Assembly (NCBI GenBank): GCA_946186125.1
Contig: CAMHLZ010000014.1
Location: 1-64,000 of the forward strand
DNA from: an uncultured Lachnospira sp.
GTDB lineage: Bacteria; Bacillota; Clostridia; Lachnospirales; Lachnospiraceae
Direction of reading: 5' to 3'
DNA length: 64,000 nt
The notes below the pieces were generated by a model. That model was not told the DNA's origin. It made no database searches and saw only the letters and a program-made list of their open reading frames with translations. The translations under genes were made by a program, and so were the position numbers. How positions within the stretch are numbered: position 1 is the first letter of the stretch; the number at the start of each line of letters is the position of its first letter. Shown here in pieces: positions 16,362 to 24,342 of the stretch.

Positions 16362-19300
16362 CAAATCACCTTTCTTTCCAAGTATTGCTTAACATCACCT
16401 GCAAATGTACTGTTCTCTACTATCAAAAAATCCTCAACAGGTATATCAGATCCTTTCAAAAACTCTTTAATGTTCAATCCTGCGATTGTTTCAACAGCTT
16501 TTCTATACGGTTTCTTCCTATAATACTTTTCTAAGCCTTCGCTTATACTCTTCAACCTGTCTTCTGTCGGCACAGCTACAGCCTCGTTCAATAATTTCAC
16601 GAACTCATCGTCTGGAAGAGCATTTATAGAGAATACACCCGATGCCAACAAAGATATTATCTTATCCGATATACACTCAATAATGCCTTTTTTCTTATCA
16701 GCGCCGGGGATAAAAATAATGGCTCTGATTGATGCCTCATGGCATATCTGCTTAACAGCCTCATCCAATCCTGAATAAAAGCTCTCTTCGTCAATTCCAA
16801 CCATTAAACTTACTAATGCCTTAATTGCCCACTTGTACACTTCCTCGGAAAGGTTGTTTTCAATAATGCTCTTATTAATAGAAAACATTTTGTTTTCAAG
16901 ATCACTATCATATAGCTTCTTATCAAGAACATTATCCGACTCTACCTCTGTTATTTTAACAATTACCGGCTGTACCATCCCTTCTTTATGGCACAAGGCA
17001 TATCCCGTTTTTAAATTACCCAAATAGATGGCATCATCTGGATATACACCTATTGTATTAGCGACAGCTTCTTGATCATCTCTAGCAACAATTCTATGAA
17101 TGATTTTATTTGATGAGTTTTTAATCACATCCGGTGCCAACTTTGTTGGTATCTGTTCCGCAACGATTACCCCCTGCCCGTATGATCTCATCTCTGCTAA
17201 CATATTTGTAAAATGTTCAACCGCTTTACCCTTCGGATTACCAATATCTTCATTGGTTTCTGTAGAAACATTTTTCAGTAGTCGATGTGCTTCTTCAATT
17301 ACTAATATGTGTTTCAATCCTTTCGATGAATCTACCGCCTGTTTAACCTGTCTATATTCATCAACATAAATAATTAAAAGTCCTAGGGTAAACGCTTTGT
17401 CTGCATCATCTGCCAACCCCTCTAACTCAAGCACAACATTCTTTTTTAGAAGCGACTCAAAATCCGTAGTCTCGTGAGTATTGAACATAAAGCCTTTTGT
17501 TCCAACACATAGGCTATCAATTCTTGCTTTTATAGCACCGCGTATATTCCCCTTAACTTCCCCCTCATATGTCATTTCATTTTCAATATAATAATCTACT
17601 TCATCTTTAAGATCTTGCATGGTCGGGAACAAGAATTTATGCGCACTTATGCTATATTGTTTTTGAATAACATCTTGGCTAAAAAATTCATCCTGGCGCT
17701 TTGTATTAACCAATTCAGGATGAAAACCTAAGGTCAGATTCCACCCTTTCTTTTCATATATTCTATGCAAACACTTTTCTACGATATAAGGCATCGGACC
17801 ATAAAAAGCAAATGATGCACTAAACAAATCCTTTAGCATATCAATATGCTGCTGCGGATTAATTCCAGGCAAAATATAAAACGGATTAAGCTTTATGCAT
17901 TTAATCTCCGGTCTTCCTAGTGTATAAACATCTATTTCCTTTTTTATATTCCTATACTCACGTTTAACTGGTTCAATTATCATAAAAGGCTTATCTATTC
18001 CTAATAGCAGTGCCTTTACAGAATTTGTCTTTCCTCCTCCCGTCATTCCACAAACAAAAGTATGCTTATTAAGATCTTCATTATCAAAACCAAAGTCAAC
18101 ATTATCTAGAGGCCTGTCATACTCACATACCTTTCCAACCGCACGATCAGTAGAAGCAAACTCCGTATTAAGCGAGTATCCTTTTTCTTCTTTTATATCA
18201 AAACCAACAGTTCTGTCCGTAGGAATCGTACATATTCCACATAATTCCTCGGAAGTAACCAAACTCATTAACGGGCTGGTACAACTATCTGAGAAAAAGC
18301 CTTTAGGAATCATCAGCTGTTCCGTATGGATTTTATCAGTAGGTTTATCCTTTCCTTTGCAAGTATCCTGATACGAGAAAACAACCGGCGGTAAAACTTC
18401 AGGTACACCAGATGCAATTTCGCTATAAAGACTTCCCTTTATGATATCGCTAGCCATTTTGCTGTCCGATGAATATGTGACAACAGAATTCCACATACCA
18501 ATACTTCGTCCAACCTTAAGCCGTTCCACCATAGATTCTGCCATTTTCATTAACTCAACAGCAAAACCGTTTTGTACGTCAGCCGATATGGATTCACTAC
18601 TACTTATTGTCTCAGTCACAGCATCGCTATATCCCTGAGAAATACTATAAGTAGTACCTTTAGTTTTGCTCGAATTAAATCCTAATTGCTTACCAACAAA
18701 TAGCCCTATTAATCCACCGCCAACCGCACCAACTAAAGTTCCTACTCCAGGAATCACTGAGCCAATAGCAGCTCCAGCGGCTGCAAGAGGAAGTGCACCA
18801 GATACATTCATCCCCTTTTGTTTGCTAATGTTCTCTCCATTAGTCTCATTATAGTTATCTGTATGTGTGTTTCCTTCCGATGTACCCTTTTGAAGAGATA
18901 CCGTTCTCTTTGATATCGCAAAGCATTTATCCTGTATGTCTATTGCCTTATTAATCTTCTCTTGTATTTCTAACTCGCTAATAGGCTTACACAAAACCAT
19001 AATGGTGTAATTCTGTCCGTTAAGACTTCTCATAAGCGATGACAAATCTTTGGTCTGATATTCGCCATCTGTTTTCAGAGCTGGCACACCGCTGATACAC
19101 CCAACATATCTATCATTATCATTTCCGTCTTTGTCAGTAGAATTGGCGAACCGTTCTTCATACTTACAAATTTTTACACCTGGTAGTAAACCTTCAATAA
19201 TAACCTTAATTGTTTCGTCAGATGACTTCGGCTGAACTCCTAACACTAAAGAAGTTTTTCCAGAATAGCTTACTATCCCATAGCATACTTCTTGCTTAAT

Positions 19301-19585
19301 GGCATATGCTGTGGTGAATAGTTTTTTTATTTTCTCCGAAAAATATACGAATTGATCGTCCACATTGTAGGTGGTAACTTCACATATCTTATAAAATGTA
19401 AAAGAATTAAGCAGATCCAACGACTTTTCCATCGGAGTTGCAATAGCCATATCGTTTGTGACTCCATAAGCAGGAAAATAGCTCGTTATAAAATCAGCTG
19501 CATAAAGACCTATGTTCTTTGAGTCTTCCTTAAACTGTGCCATTAATTCTTTTTCATTATCCTGTTCAGCCGGTAAATTTGACAT
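16361..19585 (-). CDS. HerA/FtsK-type (DUF87) ATPase with glycine-rich membrane-like segment
   Basis: 1074 residues. The motor lies in the middle: Walker A GMTGGGKT (513-520), Walker B HILVIEEAHRLL (E764/E765), and the HerA-type AEMRSYGQGVIVAEQ followed by IIHRIVARDD. Before it, residues ~263-298 form a Gly/Ala-rich hydrophobic stretch (GAAIGSVIPGVGTLVGAVGG) like glycine-zipper membrane segments. The N-terminal 250 residues and the C-terminal ~170 are unassigned. It probably translocates DNA or protein at the membrane. The ATG shares a base with the upstream stop (TAATG). Confidence 0.82.
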   Translation of the reverse strand: MSNLPAEQDNEKELMAQFKEDSKNIGLYAADFITSYFPAYGVTNDMAIATPMEKSLDLLNSFTFYKICEVTTYNVDDQFVYFSEKIKKLFTTAYAIKQEVCYGIVSYSGKTSLVLGVQPKSSDETIKVIIEGLLPGVKICKYEERFANSTDKDGNDNDRYVGCISGVPALKTDGEYQTKDLSSLMRSLNGQNYTIMVLCKPISELEIQEKINKAIDIQDKCFAISKRTVSLQKGTSEGNTHTDNYNETNGENISKQKGMNVSGALPLAAAGAAIGSVIPGVGTLVGAVGGGLIGLFVGKQLGFNSSKTKGTTYSISQGYSDAVTETISSSESISADVQNGFAVELMKMAESMVERLKVGRSIGMWNSVVTYSSDSKMASDIIKGSLYSEIASGVPEVLPPVVFSYQDTCKGKDKPTDKIHTEQLMIPKGFFSDSCTSPLMSLVTSEELCGICTIPTDRTVGFDIKEEKGYSLNTEFASTDRAVGKVCEYDRPLDNVDFGFDNEDLNKHTFVCGMTGGGKTNSVKALLLGIDKPFMIIEPVKREYRNIKKEIDVYTLGRPEIKCIKLNPFYILPGINPQQHIDMLKDLFSASFAFYGPMPYIVEKCLHRIYEKKGWNLTLGFHPELVNTKRQDEFFSQDVIQKQYSISAHKFLFPTMQDLKDEVDYYIENEMTYEGEVKGNIRGAIKARIDSLCVGTKGFMFNTHETTDFESLLKKNVVLELEGLADDADKAFTLGLLIIYVDEYRQVKQAVDSSKGLKHILVIEEAHRLLKNVSTETNEDIGNPKGKAVEHFTNMLAEMRSYGQGVIVAEQIPTKLAPDVIKNSSNKIIHRIVARDDQEAVANTIGVYPDDAIYLGNLKTGYALCHKEGMVQPVIVKITEVESDNVLDKKLYDSDLENKMFSINKSIIENNLSEEVYKWAIKALVSLMVGIDEESFYSGLDEAVKQICHEASIRAIIFIPGADKKKGIIECISDKIISLLASGVFSINALPDDEFVKLLNEAVAVPTEDRLKSISEGLEKYYRKKPYRKAVETIAGLNIKEFLKGSDIPVEDFLIVENSTFAGDVKQYLERKVI

Positions 19586-20199
19586 TAAATCATCCCTTTC
19601 TCCAGTTCCTTTATCTCACCATCATAAAAAACTGATATCTCATCAACCCATGACATCAATGTTGCTTTAACATTTTTTAAATATTCTTTTATCAAAGCAT
19701 TAACATCCTGCTTACTTCCTGAAGTAGGCTTATCGCGCAATACAAGCAACATGAGTCCTGCTATAATTACAGCTATAACAACGGGGATAGCATTCTTCAT
19801 AGTAATGCTTACAACTCCACCGCCAATACAAATAGCTCCTGCGGCTGTCCATTTATTTATAAGGGATTTGCTTTCTTCGTAATCTATATGAGCAGGGACC
19901 TCAAATGAAAACTTCGCATTCAGATCTTTTAAAATATCCCTCGAATAGAATGCTGCTTTATTCTGAGCGTTCTGATATAGCGGTTTCGCCAATGTTTTCT
20001 CCATCAGCATATTGTAAACACTTGACAAAATCATTTTGCTCTCCGAAGTCAGTTTGTTTACAGTAAGATTCACTGCGTTATCAATTACATCTTGATTAGA
20101 CATACCGCTTTCAATATTCTTCTTAACACTTGAATAAATCGACTTAAGAATTTTTTCTACATATTCTTGGATTTTTTCCCTATCATTATTCTCCAACAT
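19585..20199 (-). CDS. Membrane protein of the dynamin-HerA operon
   Basis: 204 residues. The N-terminal ~110 residues are helical and charged. Two adjacent hydrophobic segments (AAGAICIGGGVVSITM and IPVVIAVIIAGLMLLVL, ~117-155) form a probable hairpin in the membrane, followed by a soluble tail with LIKEYLKNVKATLMSWV. No family is recognised. It overlaps the GTPase gene by 14 bp and the HerA gene by one base, so it is likely a fixed partner of both, perhaps their membrane anchor. Confidence 0.7.
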   Translation of the reverse strand: MLENNDREKIQEYVEKILKSIYSSVKKNIESGMSNQDVIDNAVNLTVNKLTSESKMILSSVYNMLMEKTLAKPLYQNAQNKAAFYSRDILKDLNAKFSFEVPAHIDYEESKSLINKWTAAGAICIGGGVVSITMKNAIPVVIAVIIAGLMLLVLRDKPTSGSKQDVNALIKEYLKNVKATLMSWVDEISVFYDGEIKELEKGMI

Positions 20200-22231
20200 A
20201 ATTTCTCAACTCCTCCTTAAGCGCTTTTATATCCTTCAATTGAATTTCTACTGCAGCTACTTTTTCTTTCAGATCTTCAACATTTGCCCTTCTCTTTTCA
20301 TTACTATCACGATCTTCCAACAGTTTCTGATATTCAGCTTCTAGTTCAGCCTTATGCTCCGTTAATTTTTCTGTATAAGTCTCCCTACACTTTGTTACAT
20401 AATTTACGACATTGCCTGTCATTTTAGGTATAATGTCATCATTAAGGCGCTTATGAATACTATTAGCTACAAGCTTAACGTGCTCCTTCAGATGATGATA
20501 TGGCACTCTTTCAACAGATTTGAATGTCAATCCGTGTTCGACCTCATCATATCCCGATGTCTTTTCTCTTGCGTCATCATCTATGGAGTCAAAATCAGAT
20601 TCCGTAAAATTGGGAGTGTACGCCTCAGCAGGGATCTTTGATGGATCATCAGTATATTGAATCAGTTTCTGATTGCATTCTTCAATTACTCTGTTAGCCA
20701 TCTCCCGGCGAAAATCCTTTGTATCATCTATAGCATCCAAGGTCATTTTTTTCATAGAACTGAATGTTGTATCAGTTATTTGACTTTCCGGGAGCTGGCG
20801 AAAATTTTCTAGCTGTTCCTCGTATTCCTCCTGTTTTTTTTGTGCTTCATTCATGATAACGCCTTCGCCATTGATGTTATCGGTGTACTTTTTGTAGATT
20901 TTCATAATGCCTTGCGTTATTTTTGAGTACACCTCATCAATCTCGTTTTTCTTCTCACGAATACGGTCTTCAAGCGCAACCGGATCATCTACATTTTCCT
21001 CAGCAACTTTTAAAGCCTCTGAATAAATCCCCCTATATCTGATGCATTCCTTCTCTAAATTTTCCAAAAACTCTATAAGCTGTAAGTAGTTGGCAACTCT
21101 TGCGAATTTTTCGATAGCGGCTTGAACACTATTAAAATTCGACAATTCCTCCATTGACTCTTCAAATTTAGCAATATCCCCCTTGGACTTTAACCATCTC
21201 TTACTTGCAGGATCAAAATCATCACCTGCTTCATCTAACTTGTCGAAGAACTCCTCAATCTTTTCTTCAGTTCCAAGCTCTCTGCACTTGTTCAAAAACA
21301 ACTGTATCTTACTATCTACGCAAATGATTTTTTCTGGCTTAATATCTTCTTTGTATATTTCTATTGCCCGTTCTCTCAGTATGGCAAATTCTGAACCTTG
21401 CAGATCTGATTTTCTCGTCAAAACCAAAAACAATAATTCTTTTTCTCTACTGGTACAGTTATTGCGTAGGAAATTTATGAACGGAGTTGATTCAAGCGCC
21501 TGTCCAATCAATGGTTTTACAAAAATAATAGCATTAGCATGAGAAATATAATCCTCTGCTATTCTTCCAACATTTCCCCCAGCTCCTACACCAGGACTAT
21601 CTATTATCGTTATCCCCTGCATTTCTTCAGGAAGTGGATATATAATATCAATCTCTGTGATAATCTTTCCCCAGTTAGCAGCATTTTCATCGACATACTC
21701 ACGAATAAGTTTTTTGTACTCATCGATATTCATTTTGATAATGTTGTCCTTAGCTTCTTCTTCAAGAAACGAAGACATAATTTGACCTGGAATCTTCTTT
21801 CCTTTATACTTTATCAAAAGCTCATTGTTTATTGTCGTAATAGGAATATTTCTATATTTGTCCGAAATAGCCGCATGGCTCTTTAAGAAATCCCTTATTT
21901 CTTCAAATCCAGTGATGACCGTTTTTCCGCCCGCCGCGGACTTAGCAACCAATTCAAACTTATTTCCCCGGCGAATCTTGATAATAGCACTCGTACACTG
22001 TCTCACATCCATCGGAACAACTTCTTTTCCCAAGTAGGCATTAATAAACGTGGATTTACCACTCTTTGCCTCACCTAATATCATGAGATTGAAAATCTCA
22101 TTACGGATCCTCTCTGCTTGTTCACGAATACTGTCATCTATTTTCTTGCCAGCAGCTTCATTTGCCTTAACATACTCATCATACAGTGATAGTACTTGCT
22201 CTTTGCTTCCTTTGTAACTCTTGAAAATCAT
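20186..22231 (-). CDS. Dynamin-like GTPase
   Basis: 681 residues. GTPase motifs: G1 GEAKSGKS (53-60), G2 Thr in RQCTSAI (~80), G3 DSPGVG (211-216), G4 TRKSD (272-276). Long coiled-coil helices follow (~395-520 and 600-680), the layout of bacterial dynamin-like proteins, which remodel or tether membranes. No transmembrane segment is seen; membrane contact may come through the neighbouring membrane protein. It starts 19 bp after the regulator gene, with GGAGGTG as the binding site. Dynamin-like proteins are known in phage defence and membrane repair; the role here is inferred. Confidence 0.85.
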   Translation of the reverse strand: MIFKSYKGSKEQVLSLYDEYVKANEAAGKKIDDSIREQAERIRNEIFNLMILGEAKSGKSTFINAYLGKEVVPMDVRQCTSAIIKIRRGNKFELVAKSAAGGKTVITGFEEIRDFLKSHAAISDKYRNIPITTINNELLIKYKGKKIPGQIMSSFLEEEAKDNIIKMNIDEYKKLIREYVDENAANWGKIITEIDIIYPLPEEMQGITIIDSPGVGAGGNVGRIAEDYISHANAIIFVKPLIGQALESTPFINFLRNNCTSREKELLFLVLTRKSDLQGSEFAILRERAIEIYKEDIKPEKIICVDSKIQLFLNKCRELGTEEKIEEFFDKLDEAGDDFDPASKRWLKSKGDIAKFEESMEELSNFNSVQAAIEKFARVANYLQLIEFLENLEKECIRYRGIYSEALKVAEENVDDPVALEDRIREKKNEIDEVYSKITQGIMKIYKKYTDNINGEGVIMNEAQKKQEEYEEQLENFRQLPESQITDTTFSSMKKMTLDAIDDTKDFRREMANRVIEECNQKLIQYTDDPSKIPAEAYTPNFTESDFDSIDDDAREKTSGYDEVEHGLTFKSVERVPYHHLKEHVKLVANSIHKRLNDDIIPKMTGNVVNYVTKCRETYTEKLTEHKAELEAEYQKLLEDRDSNEKRRANVEDLKEKVAAVEIQLKDIKALKEELRNYVGE

Positions 22232-22249
22232 TTATTGACACCTCCAACA

Positions 22250-23200
22250 TTATATTGTCTTTACATAATCCCCCTGACTTCTCAGCCACATCTCAATCCC
22301 CTTTCCAAACACCTCCGCAGATATTGTATATACACCATTCTCCTCTGAAATCACTTTTGCTGTCGGCAACCTGTCGAGCACGGCATCCACATCCAGCCCC
22401 GAATACTTAAACTTGACTTTTTCAAGTTTACCACCATACATAAATTGAATCCTTTTCCTAAACTCGCCTTCCTCAAAGCGGCTGCTATAAGGAATATTAA
22501 ATCTTTCATCAAACACCTTCAGCGAACGGATACGGTCTATGCGATATATTGTTGGGAATGAATCATTTAATACATCAAAACCTTTCCTTGTCTCTTCATC
22601 ATCAATAAATGCTGTCAGGTAAAAATAATACTCCGAAAACATAATCGCTACCGGCTTTAATTTTCTACAAACCGTCTTTTTATCTACCGTGCGACAGTAG
22701 TCCACATTAATATATCTGTTTTCACGGATTGCTTGTCCAATTTCCCACATTCTATCGATAAATTCCGACTTATGCCTTGGCTCCACGTAATGAAATTCCT
22801 CATTTCGAATGAGTTCCCTAACCTGTTTTTGATTACTTTTAGGAACACAACAGGCAATTAGCTTATCAAGCATTTCTACCATTCTCTTCTTTGTAAATGC
22901 CCTGCTGTCTAAAAGAATCTTGCATAATGCCAAAACTTCGGCATTCTTCAATCGCAGACTGTATAATTGTTCAAGTCGATATCCCCGTGATTTCCGGTCA
23001 TAAATTACTGAATTGATATATCCTACACTCTCTGCATTTGTTTCAAAATAATTTCTAATATCATCAATATCCCGCTGTATTGTCCTCTTATCTACACAAA
23101 ACCGCTCTGACTCCTCCGCTTTATTAACAATCTCACCATTTATAAGTTTGGTGTAAATTGTTAAAATCCGCTCAATCTTTTCTCCCTTAAACTCTTCCAT
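22250..23200 (-). CDS. WYL-domain transcriptional regulator
   Basis: 316 residues. The N-terminus is a winged helix (residues ~1-85 with CVDKRTIQRDIDDIRNYF as the recognition region). The middle is a WYL domain (INVDYCRTVD...LKPVAIMFSEYYFYLTAF; YRIDRIRSLKV), followed by a WCX-type C-terminus. WYL regulators often control phage-defence and DNA-damage genes and may bind nucleic acid ligands. It heads the operon with the GTPase and the toxin and probably controls it. Confidence 0.88.
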   Translation of the reverse strand: MEEFKGEKIERILTIYTKLINGEIVNKAEESERFCVDKRTIQRDIDDIRNYFETNAESVGYINSVIYDRKSRGYRLEQLYSLRLKNAEVLALCKILLDSRAFTKKRMVEMLDKLIACCVPKSNQKQVRELIRNEEFHYVEPRHKSEFIDRMWEIGQAIRENRYINVDYCRTVDKKTVCRKLKPVAIMFSEYYFYLTAFIDDEETRKGFDVLNDSFPTIYRIDRIRSLKVFDERFNIPYSSRFEEGEFRKRIQFMYGGKLEKVKFKYSGLDVDAVLDRLPTAKVISEENGVYTISAEVFGKGIEMWLRSQGDYVKTI

Positions 23201-23330
23201 ACTTCTTTCTCCTTGGTTTTCACCGATAAAGCCAAATGTTACATACCATCTATCTTCTTGTAAAGCCCCAGCCTCCTGTAATATTCTTTATCATCATCTT
23301 TTTCTTTTCAACGCACATCTCAATAATTAA

Positions 23331-23359
23331 ATTATATATGCATAATCATATCACGTCAA
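23331..23359 (-). promoter_or_regulatory. Promoter candidate of the WYL-dynamin-HerA-PoNe operon
   Basis: TTGACG (23359-23354), 17-bp spacer, TATAAT (23336-23331) on the minus strand, ~130 bp ahead of the WYL gene. The long leader between shows no obvious structure. Confidence 0.6.
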
Positions 23360-23528
23360 TGCATTTCTCAATTCCTTTTACAATCCGTTTCCCCATTACA
23401 CATACAAAACAGATTCATGATACGATATTTGAAAAAATCAATTCATTCTCAAGTTTTGTATTTGTAAGCAAGCTGACGCTTCACAAATTTTCGTTCGTTA
23501 AAGCGACAGCCCCTTTCAAATCCTTCAT

Positions 23529-23678
23529 TCACAGATTCATCAACAACCAAGCTGTTATAATAAAGATTCCAAACCAACGTTTTGCATAAGCCTCCTGAGT
23601 ACCGATAGTGTTCCTGTTCAAAATCTTTGACAACACTGATGCAATAACCGCAGATACAACAAAAATTGCGATATACAT
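23529..23678 (-). CDS. Small two-helix membrane protein
   Basis: 49 residues: MYIAIFVVSAVIASVLSKIL, a short polar loop (NRNTIGTQEAYAKR), and a second hydrophobic helix ending in AWLLMNL. AAGGAGGTG lies 8 nt before the ATG, the strongest support. No family is recognised. It lies between the WYL operon and a type I toxin-antitoxin locus and could belong to either. A larger overlapping open frame at 23449-23700 has a weaker start and composition and is less likely. Confidence 0.6.
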   Translation of the reverse strand: MYIAIFVVSAVIASVLSKILNRNTIGTQEAYAKRWFGIFIITAWLLMNL

Positions 23679-23978
23679 ATCCGGTCCACCTCCTTCTCAT
23701 AATATGCCATCCACTACTGCTACATAAAAAACAAAGTTCGTATTTTTCGTTGAGATTCGATATGATACGCCGTCTTTTCTCCTCTCCTTATGTAAATAGT
23801 ATAACAACCGTGAATGACACAAGCTGTCACTCTAATTATTTTCTTTTATTTTTTACATAAAAATCAATCTCAAAGAAGGCAAATACACGACAATCTGTTT
23901 CGCCATTGCACTTATTGGACTGATTAATGATATTACACTTTTAGCGCAAAGTTCCAACTGCAGATCGCTTACTTCATA

Positions 23979-24007
23979 TTGAACATGTGTTTTCTTTGTG
24001 CTATACT
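23979..24007 (+). promoter_or_regulatory. Promoter of holin-like toxin C
   Basis: TTGAAC (23979-23984), 17-bp spacer, TATACT (24002-24007). The transcript has a ~75-nt leader ending in AAAGGAGGG. Confidence 0.75.
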
Positions 24008-24090
24008 ATTCGTGTGTAATTGAAAAGAAAGTAGGATGTGATTTTCCGATTATTAGATGCCCTCTAGTTTTCAAAGGAGGGTGAAGCCCT

Positions 24091-24177
24091 ATGAACACGC
24101 TTGAAGTTCTTACTCTTGTGCTAGTAATTTTCGCGGCTCTGTCATACATAGACAATCATAATAACAAAAAAGAATAG
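24091..24177 (+). CDS. Holin-like type I toxin, locus C
   Basis: 28 residues, MNTLEVLTLVLVIFAALSYI followed by DNHNNKKE: a short acidic start, one membrane helix, and a polar Asn/Lys tail, like the toxins at 8137 and 12356 and the TxpA-like family. A strong ribosome binding site (AAAGGAGGG, 8 nt spacing) supports it. The end overlaps the terminator of the convergent antisense RNA. Confidence 0.75.
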   Translation: MNTLEVLTLVLVIFAALSYIDNHNNKKE

Positions 24178-24302
24178 CATCCGAACTCTCACCATAGTTT
24201 AAGATGCTATTCTTATAATACATTTTAACACTGAGGGCAAATCGGATTCACATCCGATTGCCTTTCTGAGTAAATTATACAATAGGGTACTTGAGAAATC
24301 AA
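24168..24302 (-). ncRNA. Antitoxin RNA of locus C with its promoter
   Basis: A minus-strand promoter, TTGATT (24302-24297), 17 bp, TATAAT (24279-24274), should start an RNA near 24267. It ends at a strong hairpin (AGAATAGCATC / GATGCTATTCT) with six T, covering the 3' end of the toxin gene. An internal hairpin (AATCGGAT / ATCCGATT) lies in the 5' half. The layout matches convergent type I systems. Confidence 0.7.
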
Positions 24303-24313
24303 GTACCCTTTTT
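24285..24313 (+). terminator. Intrinsic terminator
   Basis: A perfect 10-bp stem, GGGTACTTGA-GAAA-TCAAGTACCC, followed by five T on the plus strand. It overlaps the -35 region of the opposing antitoxin promoter and may also stop readthrough from the amylase side. Confidence 0.65.
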
Positions 24314-24342
24314 AATCCACACAAAATTTATTTCATCTAATT

